A DNA stretch of 6,692 nt. Source: an uncultured Clostridia bacterium. Its GTDB lineage: Bacteria; Bacillota; Clostridia; Christensenellales; Borkfalkiaceae. The notes beneath the pieces are model-generated. The model saw only the letters and a program-made list of their open reading frames with translations. It was not told where the DNA came from and searched no databases. Location of the stretch: assembly GCA_934249215.1 (NCBI GenBank), contig CAKQKN010000127.1:1-6692 (forward strand). The letters are read 5' to 3'. The position numbers and the translations under genes are program-made. This document shows positions 1-6,188 of the stretch, one piece after another. Every line of letters begins with the position of its first letter. The stretch's first letter is position 1.

Positions 1-227
1 TACTTTCTTTTCCTCCGGGTAATTAGATGGTTCAGTTCCCCGGGTTCCCCTCGCACGACTATTGATTCATCGTACGATAACGCAATATTACTCGCGTTGA
101 GTTTCCTCATTCGGACATCCGCGGTTAATCGCTCATTTGCAGCTCACCGCGGCTTTTCGCAGCTTGTCACGTCCTTCTTCGGCGCCATGTACCAAGGCAT
201 CCTCCATACGCTCTTTGTAGCTTATTC
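1..227 (-). rRNA. rrl: 23S ribosomal RNA, 5' end (partial)
   Basis: Read on the minus strand, this is the start of a large-subunit rRNA. It holds, in order, AAGCTAC close to the 5' end, GGATGCCTTGG, GAAGGACGTG, CTGCGAAAAGC, GAAACTCA, GGGGAACTGAACCATC and CCCGGAGGAAAAGAAAG. These are the landmark blocks of domain I of bacterial 23S rRNA, in the right order and at the right spacing. The 5' end is placed near 227 by aligning GAATAAGC with the GGTTAAGC at the start of E. coli 23S; the exact end could differ by several bases. The remaining roughly 2.6 kb lies beyond base 1. Several bases normally near-invariant are changed (see findings). No 16S gene or tRNA lies upstream within the window. Identification is secure; whether this copy is fully functional cannot be judged from this fragment. 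Confidence 0.95.
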
Positions 228-534
228 TTTTCGATTACATTTCTGCAATCCGTCGAATTATCTCTTATTTTACTTATTTCGTTTAGAAAATTCTCGACTC
301 TCAGTTTCGTGTTTCCACATTAACCATTTTATATTCTAAGAATATTTAAGTCTTTATTTTTTCTTTGCCTTTCTGTACTTTATTGTTACACTCGATTATC
401 TCAATACCTTCTTCAGGTATTTCTCTAATCTCGCGTCACCTAATCTCCGTATTTCTACTTCGATTAAGCTTCCTATGCAGTTGTCAATCTTCAATCCGCA
501 GCTACCCGCTGCAGTCGCCGTCTCACTTGACAGC
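228..534 (-). other. 23S rRNA leader (ITS-like, no tRNA)
   Basis: This transcribed leader of about 307 nt lies between the rRNA promoter and the 23S 5' end. I see no tRNA, 5S or 16S sequence in it. It carries three clean small hairpins: GCAGC/GCTGC around a 5-nt loop at 498-512, AATACC/GGTATT around a 7-nt loop at 403-421, and ATATTC/GAATAT around a 3-nt loop at 331-345. It also holds a motif resembling the TTGAAAACTG box of Firmicutes 16S-23S spacers. Such leaders normally carry antitermination signals and one strand of the RNase III processing stem; the partner strand would lie beyond the 23S 3' end, outside this window. The leader role is inferred from position. Confidence 0.6.
473..487 (-). 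promoter_or_regulatory. Possible boxA-like antitermination motif
   Basis: The minus strand reads TTGACAACTGCATAG about 50-60 nt after the predicted start site and just beyond the 498-512 hairpin. It resembles the CTTTGAAAACTG segment found in Firmicutes rRNA leaders and 16S-23S spacers, where it overlaps the boxA/Nus antitermination signal. The match is partial (one base off over TTGAAAACTG), so this is a candidate only. Confidence 0.35.
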
Positions 535-540
535 CTACCC

Positions 541-569
541 ATAATACCATTATACTTTTTTTAAGTCAA
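541..569 (-). promoter_or_regulatory. Strong promoter of the 23S rRNA transcript
   Basis: On the minus strand there is a -35 TTGACT (564-569), a 17-bp spacer and a -10 TATTAT (541-546). The -10 is preceded by TGG, giving an extended -10 (TGn) element. Upstream, bases 571-600 are made of A-tracts on the minus strand, as expected of a UP element. The predicted start is near 534. A second TATAAT at 549-554 lies only 9 bp from the -35, so it is not the matching -10. Placement directly upstream of the 23S leader makes this a dedicated rRNA promoter. Confidence 0.75.
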
Positions 570-597
570 GTATTTTTTCGACGTTTTTCGTTTTTTT

Positions 598-638
598 AAA
601 AACTTTTCTTCGGCACGAATTTTTTGTGAATTTCCGAA
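598..638 (-). terminator. Candidate terminator before the rRNA promoter
   Basis: The minus strand can form TTCGG/CCGAA (634-638 with 609-613) plus an inner CAC/GTG, with a 5-nt one-sided bulge. A GTTTTT run begins about five bases after the stem. It lies between the phosphohexomutase gene and the rRNA promoter, where a terminator would be expected. The stem is imperfect and the T-run is short and offset, so support is weak. Confidence 0.3.
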
Positions 639-730
639 CCGAAAATCACGATTTCCCATGTCTTACAGTCTGTCGATCGGACATCAATAAAACACGCATG
701 AACAAATTTTACTCTTTACGGTCTTACTCT

Positions 731-756
731 CAAAGAAAAGAATACGCGCAAAGCGC
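731..756 (-). terminator. Weak hairpin after the phosphohexomutase gene
   Basis: Six bases after the mutase stop codon the minus strand reads GCGC-TTT-GCGC (756-746), extendable by one G.U pair. It is followed by an interrupted T-rich run, TATTCTTTTCTTT. The stem is only 4-5 bp, so this would be a modest intrinsic terminator at best. It may act together with the candidate at 598-638. Confidence 0.35.
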
Positions 757-762
757 AACGCC

Positions 763-2487
763 TTAAGACAAGCATTCTTTTTCGAACGCAGCCGACAAAC
801 TTTCGTAAGTTTTAATGCAGAGTTCGCGATCGGCAGCACACACCGAATAATAAATCTTCAGTTTCGGCTCGGTCCCGCTCGGTCTTAAACAAACGAATCC
901 ACCGTTCTCGAGTTCGTAATAAAGACAATTGAGTCCGTCGTATTCGAGCTTCTCTTTTTCGCCCTCGGCGGTCGCTCTTTCGCCCGTCAGATAGTCCCTG
1001 ACTGCTTTAACATTATATATATCTATTTTGTTCGGATGCATTTCGCGCATTTTTTCGACTACCGCGTTCATATCTGCCATAGCCGTAACGCCCGAATAAA
1101 CCTTGCTCACCGTGACGTCGTAAACGTACCCGAAGCGCGCGTAAATATCGCAAAGCGCGTCGTAAACTGTCTTTCCGCGATACGCACACCAACAGCAAAG
1201 TTCGGCAAAGAGCATGCTCGCGACGACCGCGTCCTTATCCCGCGCGTAAGTTCCGCGCAGGTACCCGCACGATTCCTCGAACCCGAACTCGAACGTGCCC
1301 GATTTATCCTTTTCGAACTGTTTGATTTTTTCGCCGCTGAATTTGAATCCGACGGGCGTTTCGTAAAGTTTCACGCCGTAAGAATCGCAAACGGCTTTCG
1401 CAAGATTGGTGGAAACAAAACTTTTGACGACCGCGGCGTTCGCCGGCAGTTTTTTCGTTTGAGCAAGGCGCGACAAAACGTAATCGAGAAGAAGAATACC
1501 TACCTGATTACCGGTAAGCCCGACGAATTCGTTTTTATCGTTCCGCACGGCAACGCCGAGTCTGTCGCAATCGGGATCGGTCCCGAAAACGACGTCCGCC
1601 TTGATTTTTTCGGCGAGTGCGATTCCCATCGCAAGCGCGCGCTTGTCCTCCGGGTTAGGCACTTCAACCGTCGGGAAATTTCCGTCGAAGGGAATCTGCT
1701 CCTGAACGACCTCCGCCTTGATTCCCATTTTGGAAAGCACGGTCGTGACGGGCGTATACCCGGTGCCGTGGAGCGAAGTGTAAACGATTTTTATATTTTT
1801 ACCCGTTTCTTTGACCGCTTTCGGCGACAAGCCTTGCGCGCGAACGTGACGATAAAAACTCCTTTCGACCGCGCCCGAAACGTATGATAACAGCGCTATA
1901 GCCGTATTATCTTTAATTTCGACCGCCTTGACGGAAAACCAATCGGAAACATTTTTAATTCTTTCGACAACCACCGCGGTCGCCTCGGGCGAAAGTTGCG
2001 CGCCGTCCTCACCGTAAACCTTATATCCGTTATATTCTTTGGGGTTATGGCTCGCCGTAATCATAATTCCCGCGACCGCTTTAAGTTTGCGAACGGCAAA
2101 ACTCAGCATCGGAACGGGTCGCGGTTCGGAAAACAAATGAACCTGAACGCCAGCCGCCACGAGTACTCCGGCAGCGCTCACGGCAAATGTTTTAGAATAA
2201 TTGCGGGTATCGTAAGAAATGACGACGCCGCGCGCCGCAGCCTTATGCCCGAGCGAAAGAACGTAATCGGCAAGTCCTTTCGTCGCACGACGAACGGTAT
2301 AAACGTTCATCATATTCGTCCCGTAACCCAGAATACCGCGCATTCCCGCGGTTCCGAACGCAAGTTCGGCGCCGAAACGATATTCTTTTGCCTTTTCGTC
2401 ATCCCTGATTGCGTTCAGTTCGGAAAGCCCTTCGGCACACATAAGCGGATTCGAAATCCAGCTTTCAAACACATGATTATAATCCAT
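763..2487 (-). CDS. pgcA: Alpha-phosphohexomutase (PgcA-type phosphoglucomutase)
   Basis: The 574-residue protein belongs to the alpha-D-phosphohexomutase superfamily, cytosolic enzymes that interconvert hexose 1- and 6-phosphates, typically glucose-1-P and glucose-6-P. All four family signatures are visible. The substrate-entry AFGTAGMRG is at 43-51. The phosphoserine loop TASHNPKEYNGYK is at 144-156, with Ser146 the likely phosphorylated residue. The Mg-binding DPDCDR is at 304-309. The sugar-recognition GFEES is at 402-406, and the C-terminal phosphate-binding RPSGTEPKLK is at 535-544. The length fits the PgcA/PGM2-like branch of about 570-600 residues rather than the 450-residue GlmM/ManB branch. 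The ATG start at 2487 is supported by GGAG (2493-2496) five bases upstream. It has its own promoter and looks monocistronic. Family assignment is firm; phosphoglucomutase versus phosphomannomutase preference is inference. Confidence 0.95.
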   Translation of the reverse strand: MDYNHVFESWISNPLMCAEGLSELNAIRDDEKAKEYRFGAELAFGTAGMRGILGYGTNMMNVYTVRRATKGLADYVLSLGHKAAARGVVISYDTRNYSKTFAVSAAGVLVAAGVQVHLFSEPRPVPMLSFAVRKLKAVAGIMITASHNPKEYNGYKVYGEDGAQLSPEATAVVVERIKNVSDWFSVKAVEIKDNTAIALLSYVSGAVERSFYRHVRAQGLSPKAVKETGKNIKIVYTSLHGTGYTPVTTVLSKMGIKAEVVQEQIPFDGNFPTVEVPNPEDKRALAMGIALAEKIKADVVFGTDPDCDRLGVAVRNDKNEFVGLTGNQVGILLLDYVLSRLAQTKKLPANAAVVKSFVSTNLAKAVCDSYGVKLYETPVGFKFSGEKIKQFEKDKSGTFEFGFEESCGYLRGTYARDKDAVVASMLFAELCCWCAYRGKTVYDALCDIYARFGYVYDVTVSKVYSGVTAMADMNAVVEKMREMHPNKIDIYNVKAVRDYLTGERATAEGEKEKLEYDGLNCLYYELENGGFVCLRPSGTEPKLKIYYSVCAADRELCIKTYESLSAAFEKECLS

Positions 2488-2565
2488 AACAACTCCGTTA
2501 CCGAATAAAATATAAACGCGACAAACGCGGGCTTTCGATTCCGCTTTTCGTTCGTTTACCTTTAA

Positions 2566-2594
2566 ATTATAGAAAATGCATTTCTCTTTGTCAA
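2566..2594 (-). promoter_or_regulatory. Perfect-consensus promoter of pgcA
   Basis: On the minus strand there is a -35 TTGACA (2589-2594), a 17-bp spacer and a -10 TATAAT (2566-2571), an exact match to the sigma-70/sigma-A consensus. Transcription should start near 2559, giving an untranslated leader of about 70 nt. The leader carries only a small CGCG/CGCG hairpin (2517-2529). No operator is evident, which suggests strong constitutive expression. Confidence 0.85.
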
Positions 2595-2639
2595 ATCAAT
2601 AGGCGCTTTTAATCGATTTTTAGAACGAACGGCGGCTCC

Positions 2640-2663
2640 AAGCGGGAAAAATTCACACCGCTT
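2640..2663 (-). other. Hairpin after the M19 peptidase gene
   Basis: AAGCGG (2640-2645) pairs with CCGCTT (2658-2663) around a 12-base loop, starting about 17 bases after the peptidase stop codon. On the minus strand the stem is followed by GGAGCC rather than a T-run, so it is not a standard intrinsic terminator. It may act as a 3' mRNA stabiliser, or the peptidase transcript may read through into pgcA. Confidence 0.3.
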
Positions 2664-2680
2664 ACACATAAGTCCGACGT

Positions 2681-3511
2681 TCACTCCTTGCAATTGAACG
2701 CTCCGAAAAAATCGAGCGCGTTGCGGAAAAGTATTTTTTCGACAGTTCCTCTCCCCGCACCGATCCTTTTCATCGTTCTTTCGAATTTATCGACAAACGA
2801 TCCGTAATCGTCGAAAACGAGAAAATCCGAGCCGCAAAAATCCGAACCGACACACAGTCCGTCGTCGCCGAATTTCTGCAAAAACCAGTCTATAGCTTCA
2901 TAAAACGCCGATTCGCCTTTTATTTTAGCTTCCTCACCCCGCTCGTCCGTCAAAAAATATCCGACGAAACAAACGCCGATTATTCCCTTTCTTTCGAGAA
3001 TTATTTTAATCTGCTTTTCGTCGATATTTCTGAAATGCGGCTTGACGAAATCGAACGCCGTATGCGAACACATGATCTTTTCCGCCTTTTCCGAGGCTTC
3101 GAAAAAGGTTCGCTCGTTAGCATGCGCAAGATCGAGCGCTATATGCCGTTTATCAAGCATTTTGATAAGTTCGACACCCCTCGGTTTAAGTCCGCCGTCA
3201 GATCTGCATCCGCCCGCAAATTCGTTTTCGTCATTCCAGCAAAGCGAAGCGTAAAGCGGCTTGACCCTTTCGCACAAGCATTCGAACGCACCTGTATCCG
3301 CATACGACGCGTCCTCAAACGCGTAACACATACCCGCGCCCTTGGTTTTTTCGTAAATTTCCCTTACTTCAGATAACGTTCTTTCACCCTTATATAGTGC
3401 GTAAATCGACTTATAGCCCGACTTTTCGTTGTTTTTAACCACTTCGCGAACGATTTTCGGCACCTCACTCGTCAAAAGATCGTTATGCAAATCGAATATC
3501 TTCATACACAC
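2681..3511 (-). CDS. M19-family (membrane/renal-type) dipeptidase
   Basis: The 276-residue protein is a member of peptidase family M19, binuclear-zinc enzymes that cleave dipeptides, in bacteria often including D-amino-acid substrates. The predicted ligands are all visible: H9 and D11 in DLHND, bridging E66 in AFEDA, H130 in DLAHAN and H150 in CSHTAF. Also present are the usual substrate arginine R161 (FRNI), the aspartate D224 (GSDFCG) and the WNDENEFAGG segment (92-101) typical of the family. No signal peptide is present, so it is probably cytosolic. The protein is short compared with the usual 300-400 residues, but no catalytic element is missing. The GTG start at 3511 is preferred over the ATG at 3505 because of ribosome binding site spacing. 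It has its own -10 candidate and follows the efflux operon's terminator, so it is probably transcribed separately. Confidence 0.9.
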   Translation of the reverse strand: MCMKIFDLHNDLLTSEVPKIVREVVKNNEKSGYKSIYALYKGERTLSEVREIYEKTKGAGMCYAFEDASYADTGAFECLCERVKPLYASLCWNDENEFAGGCRSDGGLKPRGVELIKMLDKRHIALDLAHANERTFFEASEKAEKIMCSHTAFDFVKPHFRNIDEKQIKIILERKGIIGVCFVGYFLTDERGEEAKIKGESAFYEAIDWFLQKFGDDGLCVGSDFCGSDFLVFDDYGSFVDKFERTMKRIGAGRGTVEKILFRNALDFFGAFNCKE

Positions 3512-3518
3512 GCCACAG

Positions 3519-3525
3519 CACCTCT
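3519..3525 (-). promoter_or_regulatory. Ribosome binding site that selects a GTG start
   Basis: The minus strand reads AGAGGTG here. It lies 7 bases before the GTG at 3511-3509 but 13 bases before the in-frame ATG at 3505-3503. The first spacing is optimal and the second is long, so the dipeptidase probably starts at GTG, adding two residues (Met-Cys) before the ATG. Confidence 0.6.
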
Positions 3526-3540
3526 ATTTATCCGATATTC

Positions 3541-3546
3541 ATTATA
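3541..3546 (-). promoter_or_regulatory. -10 box candidate for the dipeptidase gene
   Basis: A perfect TATAAT lies on the minus strand, about 30 bases before the GTG start and just downstream of the efflux-operon terminator. No convincing -35 is seen: at 16-18 bp upstream the sequence is GC-containing, around GGGCTTAA. The promoter is therefore either weak or activator-dependent. The start site would be near 3534. Confidence 0.45.
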
Positions 3547-3572
3547 TGCCGCGGCGAAAGCGTTAAGCCCAC

Positions 3573-3606
3573 AAAAAAAACGAACGGGACAATCAAGCCT
3601 CGTTCG
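3573..3606 (-). terminator. Intrinsic terminator of the metal-efflux operon
   Basis: On the minus strand CGAACG (3606-3601) pairs with CGTTCG (3586-3581). The stem can extend past one A.C mismatch with a G-C and a G.U pair, and is followed immediately by eight T residues (3580-3573). It lies about 55 bases after the ATPase stop codon. This is a classic rho-independent terminator and closes the operon before the dipeptidase gene. Confidence 0.9.
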
Positions 3607-3661
3607 CATAATAAAACATAATTAGAGATAAACAGTCAAATCTAACCGTTCCGCTAAACCG

Positions 3662-5524
3662 CTATTTAACGGTCAGACAGCGCATCGAATTAAGAATTGC
3701 AAGAACCGAAACGCCGACATCCGCAAAAATCGCAAACCACATAGCGTACGGGATTCCGATCGCGCAGAGAATCATAACGAGCGCTTTGACCGTCAACGCA
3801 CCGATAATGTTTTCGGTAACGATACGAATGGTTTTCTTCGCAATCTTCTTTGCCGTCACGAGCGCCGAAAGATCGTCTTTCATAAGCACGACGTCCGCCG
3901 CCTCGATCGCGCTGTCGCTACCGAGCGCCCCCATCGCAACGCCGACGTCCGCCCGCATGATGACCGGCGCGTCGTTAATTCCGTCGCCGGTAAAGCACAC
4001 GGCGTCGCCGGGCTTCTTCCCGCTTATGAGTTTTTCGATTTCCGTCACCTTATCGCCGGGCAAAAGTCCCGCTCTATATTCGTCAACGCCGCTTTCGGCT
4101 GCGATCTTCGCCGCGTTTTTCGCATTATCGCCGGTAAGCATAACGCACTTCGCACCGCATTTTTTAAGATCGGCGATCGCCTTTTTCGACGTATCCTTGA
4201 TCGTATCCGCAACGACTACCGTTCCGACGAATTTTCCGTTTTCCGCAACGTATTCGATACTTCCGACGTCCGCAACTTCTTCGAACGCGATCCCGTTTTC
4301 GGTCATAAACGCGGCGTTTCCGACGAGAATCACGTTCCCGTCTTTCTCCGCGCGCACCCCGCGCCCCGCGATTTCGCTTACCGAATATCCGCGTTCATAA
4401 TCGGGATACGCGTTAGCGATACACCGCGCGATAGGATGTTCCGAACCGCTTTCCGCGGCGGCTGCGATTTTCAAAACTCTTTGATAATCGACCTCGGGAT
4501 AGACATTTACGACAGAAAAGCTTCCTTTCGTAATCGTTCCCGTCTTGTCGAACGCAAACACGTTCGCCTTGTCGAGCAGTTCGAGATAGTTGCTCCCTTT
4601 CACCAGAATGCCGTGCTTGGAAGCCGCCCCGATCCCGCCGAAGAATCCCAAAGGCACGCTGATGACGAGCGCGCACGGGCAACTTACGACGAGGAACGAC
4701 AGCGCGGTAAAAATACTCGACTTAACGTCTTTAGTAACGAGCGACGCGATCACCGCATATAAAACGGAAAGCGCGCACACCGCCGGCGTATACCATTTCG
4801 CAAACTTCGTGATGAAGTTCTCCGCTTTGGCTTTTTTCTCCGACGCGTTTTCAACCATTTCGAGTATTCTCGAAATCGTCGAGTCGCTAAATTGTTTGGT
4901 CGTTTTAATATAAAGCAATCCGCTTTCGTTGATCGCGCCCGACAAAACTTCTTCGCCCTCTTTGACGTCCACCGGCACGGTTTCGCCCGTCAGCGCCATC
5001 ATATTTAGCGTCGCTTTGCCTTTTACGACAACGCCGTCGATCGCGATTTTCTCGCCCGCTTTAACGACGATCGTTTCCCCGACTTCGATTTCCTCGGGGT
5101 AAACCTCGCTTTCGACGTCATCCCTTAACACGACCGCGGTTTCCGGGCACATATCCATAAGCTCGGACACGTTTTTGCGCGATTTCCCGACTGCGTACCG
5201 CTGGAAAAGTTCGCCCGTCTGATAGAGAATCATAACGATGACCGCTTCCGAATAATCGCCTTTACCGCACGCGCCGAGAACGAAAACGCCCACCGTCGCG
5301 ATACACATAAGGAAGTTTTCGTCGAAAACCTGACCGTGCGCGATATTTACAACCGCCCTGAAAAGCACGTCATACCCTATCACGAGATATACGACCAGAT
5401 ACAACCCGAACAACACGTACGGATTGATTTCCACGAGTTTCTCCGTAACGAGAATCGCGACGAACGCGACCGCAGAAATGATAATCCGCAAAAGCGCGGA
5501 TTTATTCTTATCAAGTTTTTTCAT
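3662..5524 (-). CDS. cadA: P1B-type heavy-metal-exporting ATPase, lacking its own HMA domain
   Basis: The 620-residue membrane protein is a P1B ATPase, predicted to export Zn2+, Cd2+ or Pb2+ from the cytosol using ATP. The expected eight membrane segments are visible: four before the actuator domain (about 11-30, 32-53, 71-87 and 91-105), two around 245-295 and two at 573-612. Key motifs are TGE (179-181), the CPC metal site in SCPCALVIS (C282, C284), phosphorylation D326 in DKTGT, the SEHP loop (H363, P364) and GDGIND (513-518). K580 in segment 7 and D602 in segment 8 are the polar pair typical of the ZntA/CadA subgroup rather than the copper group. There is no CxxC metal-binding domain at the N-terminus, which starts at MKKLDKN; that domain is the preceding gene. 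The start overlaps the preceding stop as ATGA and has only a weak AGGA two bases upstream, so translation is probably coupled. Gene name by family, not proven orthology. Confidence 0.95.
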   Translation of the reverse strand: MKKLDKNKSALLRIIISAVAFVAILVTEKLVEINPYVLFGLYLVVYLVIGYDVLFRAVVNIAHGQVFDENFLMCIATVGVFVLGACGKGDYSEAVIVMILYQTGELFQRYAVGKSRKNVSELMDMCPETAVVLRDDVESEVYPEEIEVGETIVVKAGEKIAIDGVVVKGKATLNMMALTGETVPVDVKEGEEVLSGAINESGLLYIKTTKQFSDSTISRILEMVENASEKKAKAENFITKFAKWYTPAVCALSVLYAVIASLVTKDVKSSIFTALSFLVVSCPCALVISVPLGFFGGIGAASKHGILVKGSNYLELLDKANVFAFDKTGTITKGSFSVVNVYPEVDYQRVLKIAAAAESGSEHPIARCIANAYPDYERGYSVSEIAGRGVRAEKDGNVILVGNAAFMTENGIAFEEVADVGSIEYVAENGKFVGTVVVADTIKDTSKKAIADLKKCGAKCVMLTGDNAKNAAKIAAESGVDEYRAGLLPGDKVTEIEKLISGKKPGDAVCFTGDGINDAPVIMRADVGVAMGALGSDSAIEAADVVLMKDDLSALVTAKKIAKKTIRIVTENIIGALTVKALVMILCAIGIPYAMWFAIFADVGVSVLAILNSMRCLTVK

Positions 5525-5742
5525 AATCCTAAAATCTTGACTTCGGGCTCGACTTTCGCAGTCACGCTCTTAATCTGAGCAAAAACTTCGTCTTTTTTCG
5601 CTTCGTCGAAATCGACTATCATTTTCTGATAGATAAAGTTGACCGAAACGCTGTTGATTCCGTCGATCTTTTCGAGATGCGACTGCAACTTTGCTGCGCA
5701 CGCGGCGCAATCGAGATCTTTTAACCTGAAAGCCTTGTTCAT
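5521..5742 (-). CDS. Free-standing HMA heavy-metal-binding domain protein
   Basis: The 73-residue protein is a single heavy-metal-associated (HMA, MerP/Atx1-like) domain. It has a DCAAC metal-binding loop (C12, C15) after strand one, and hydrophobic patterning SVSVNFIYQKMIVDF fitting strands two and three. The aspartate just before the first cysteine is the feature of ZntA-type DCxxC sites for Zn/Cd/Pb rather than copper sites. In most CadA/ZntA pumps this domain is the N-terminus of the ATPase; here it ends in TGA overlapping the ATPase ATG by four bases. The start at 5742 is chosen because AAAGGAG (5751-5757) lies eight bases upstream and the protein then begins right at strand one. An in-frame ATG at 5835, overlapping the repressor stop as TAATG, would add 31 basic residues. 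It probably delivers metal to, or regulates, the ATPase. Domain identity is firm; its role is inferred. Confidence 0.88.
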   Translation of the reverse strand: MNKAFRLKDLDCAACAAKLQSHLEKIDGINSVSVNFIYQKMIVDFDEAKKDEVFAQIKSVTAKVEPEVKILGL

Positions 5743-5760
5743 AAATATTTCTCCTTTCGG

Positions 5761-5792
5761 GATTCCGCTGCCTATCACCCATAAGCGGAATC
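5761..5792 (-). other. Intercistronic hairpin before the HMA gene
   Basis: GATTCCGC (5761-5768) and GCGGAATC (5785-5792) form a perfect 8-bp stem with a 16-base loop. It lies in the 92-base gap between the repressor and the HMA gene, ending three bases before the HMA ribosome binding site (5751-5757). There is no T-run after it, so it is not a terminator. Position suggests an RNA stabiliser, processing site or translation modulator that sets pump expression apart from repressor expression. Confidence 0.6.
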
Positions 5793-5834
5793 TCTTAAAC
5801 ACTTTTCTTTTAATATCGATATCCGTCGAACGCA

Positions 5835-6188
5835 TTATTCCGAAACGTGTTCGAGCGCCATATCCCTAATTTTCACGATAGGATCGTCAGCAAGCGAATA
5901 ATAGACTTCCTTGCCCTTTTTCCTGCTTTTGACGAGTTTAGTTTGCCGCAAAACGCGCAGCTGATGCGAAATTGCCGATTTCGTCATATTCATAAGCGTA
6001 CATATGTCGCAAACGCAAAGTTCACTCTGCATAAGCGCGGCGAGTATCCCCGTCCGCGTGCTGTCGCCGAACACCTTGAACAGTTCGGACACGTCGTAAA
6101 GCTCGTCGTCGGTCGGCATCGCGCTTTTCACTTTTTCAACCGTGCCTTCGTGCGGTTCAAACGATTTACACGTCAATTCTTCTTTCAT
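5835..6188 (-). CDS. cadC: ArsR/SmtB-family metal-responsive repressor (CadC-like)
   Basis: The 117-residue protein is a winged-helix repressor of the ArsR/SmtB family, which binds promoter DNA as a dimer and releases it on metal binding. The helix-turn-helix is at about 59-83 (CDICTLMNMTKSAISHQLRVL), followed by the beta wing KLVKSRKKGKEVYYSL (84-99). The alpha-3 metal signature ELCVCD gives C58 and C60, matching the CadC positions, and an N-terminal C7 is also present. C11 of S. aureus CadC is E11 here. In the alpha-5 zinc site D101, H114 and E117 are kept, but H103 is P103. The ATG at 6188 has GGAGG (6197-6201) eight bases upstream. It is the first gene of the operon, so it should autoregulate through the operator at 6343-6360. 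The regulator family is firm; Cd/Pb/Zn sensing is inferred from ligands and context. Confidence 0.93.
   Translation of the reverse strand: MKEELTCKSFEPHEGTVEKVKSAMPTDDELYDVSELFKVFGDSTRTGILAALMQSELCVCDICTLMNMTKSAISHQLRVLRQTKLVKSRKKGKEVYYSLADDPIVKIRDMALEHVSE

Noticed and set aside
97..339. Plus-strand open frame of 80 codons
   Set aside because: It overlaps the 23S rRNA 5' end and its leader on the opposite strand and has no recognisable domain; it is chance coding potential in rRNA.
228..534. tRNA or 5S rRNA within the 23S leader
   Set aside because: I found no cloverleaf landmarks such as a GGTTCGAATCC-type T arm, and no 5S signature.
1036..1887. Long plus-strand open frame antisense to the phosphohexomutase gene
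   Set aside because: It is rich in Arg, His and Phe as expected of an antisense shadow, matches no family I know, and lies wholly opposite a secure gene.
3607..3661. TTGACT followed by TTTTAT/TATTAT on the minus strand after the ATPase stop
   Set aside because: It resembles a promoter, but it sits directly before a strong terminator, so it would make only a very short transcript; AT-rich chance match is more likely.
3786..4400. Plus-strand frame of 204 codons opposite the ATPase gene
   Set aside because: Ser/Ala/Thr/Phe-rich composition comes from the mirror codons of the real gene; no ribosome binding site or domain is visible.
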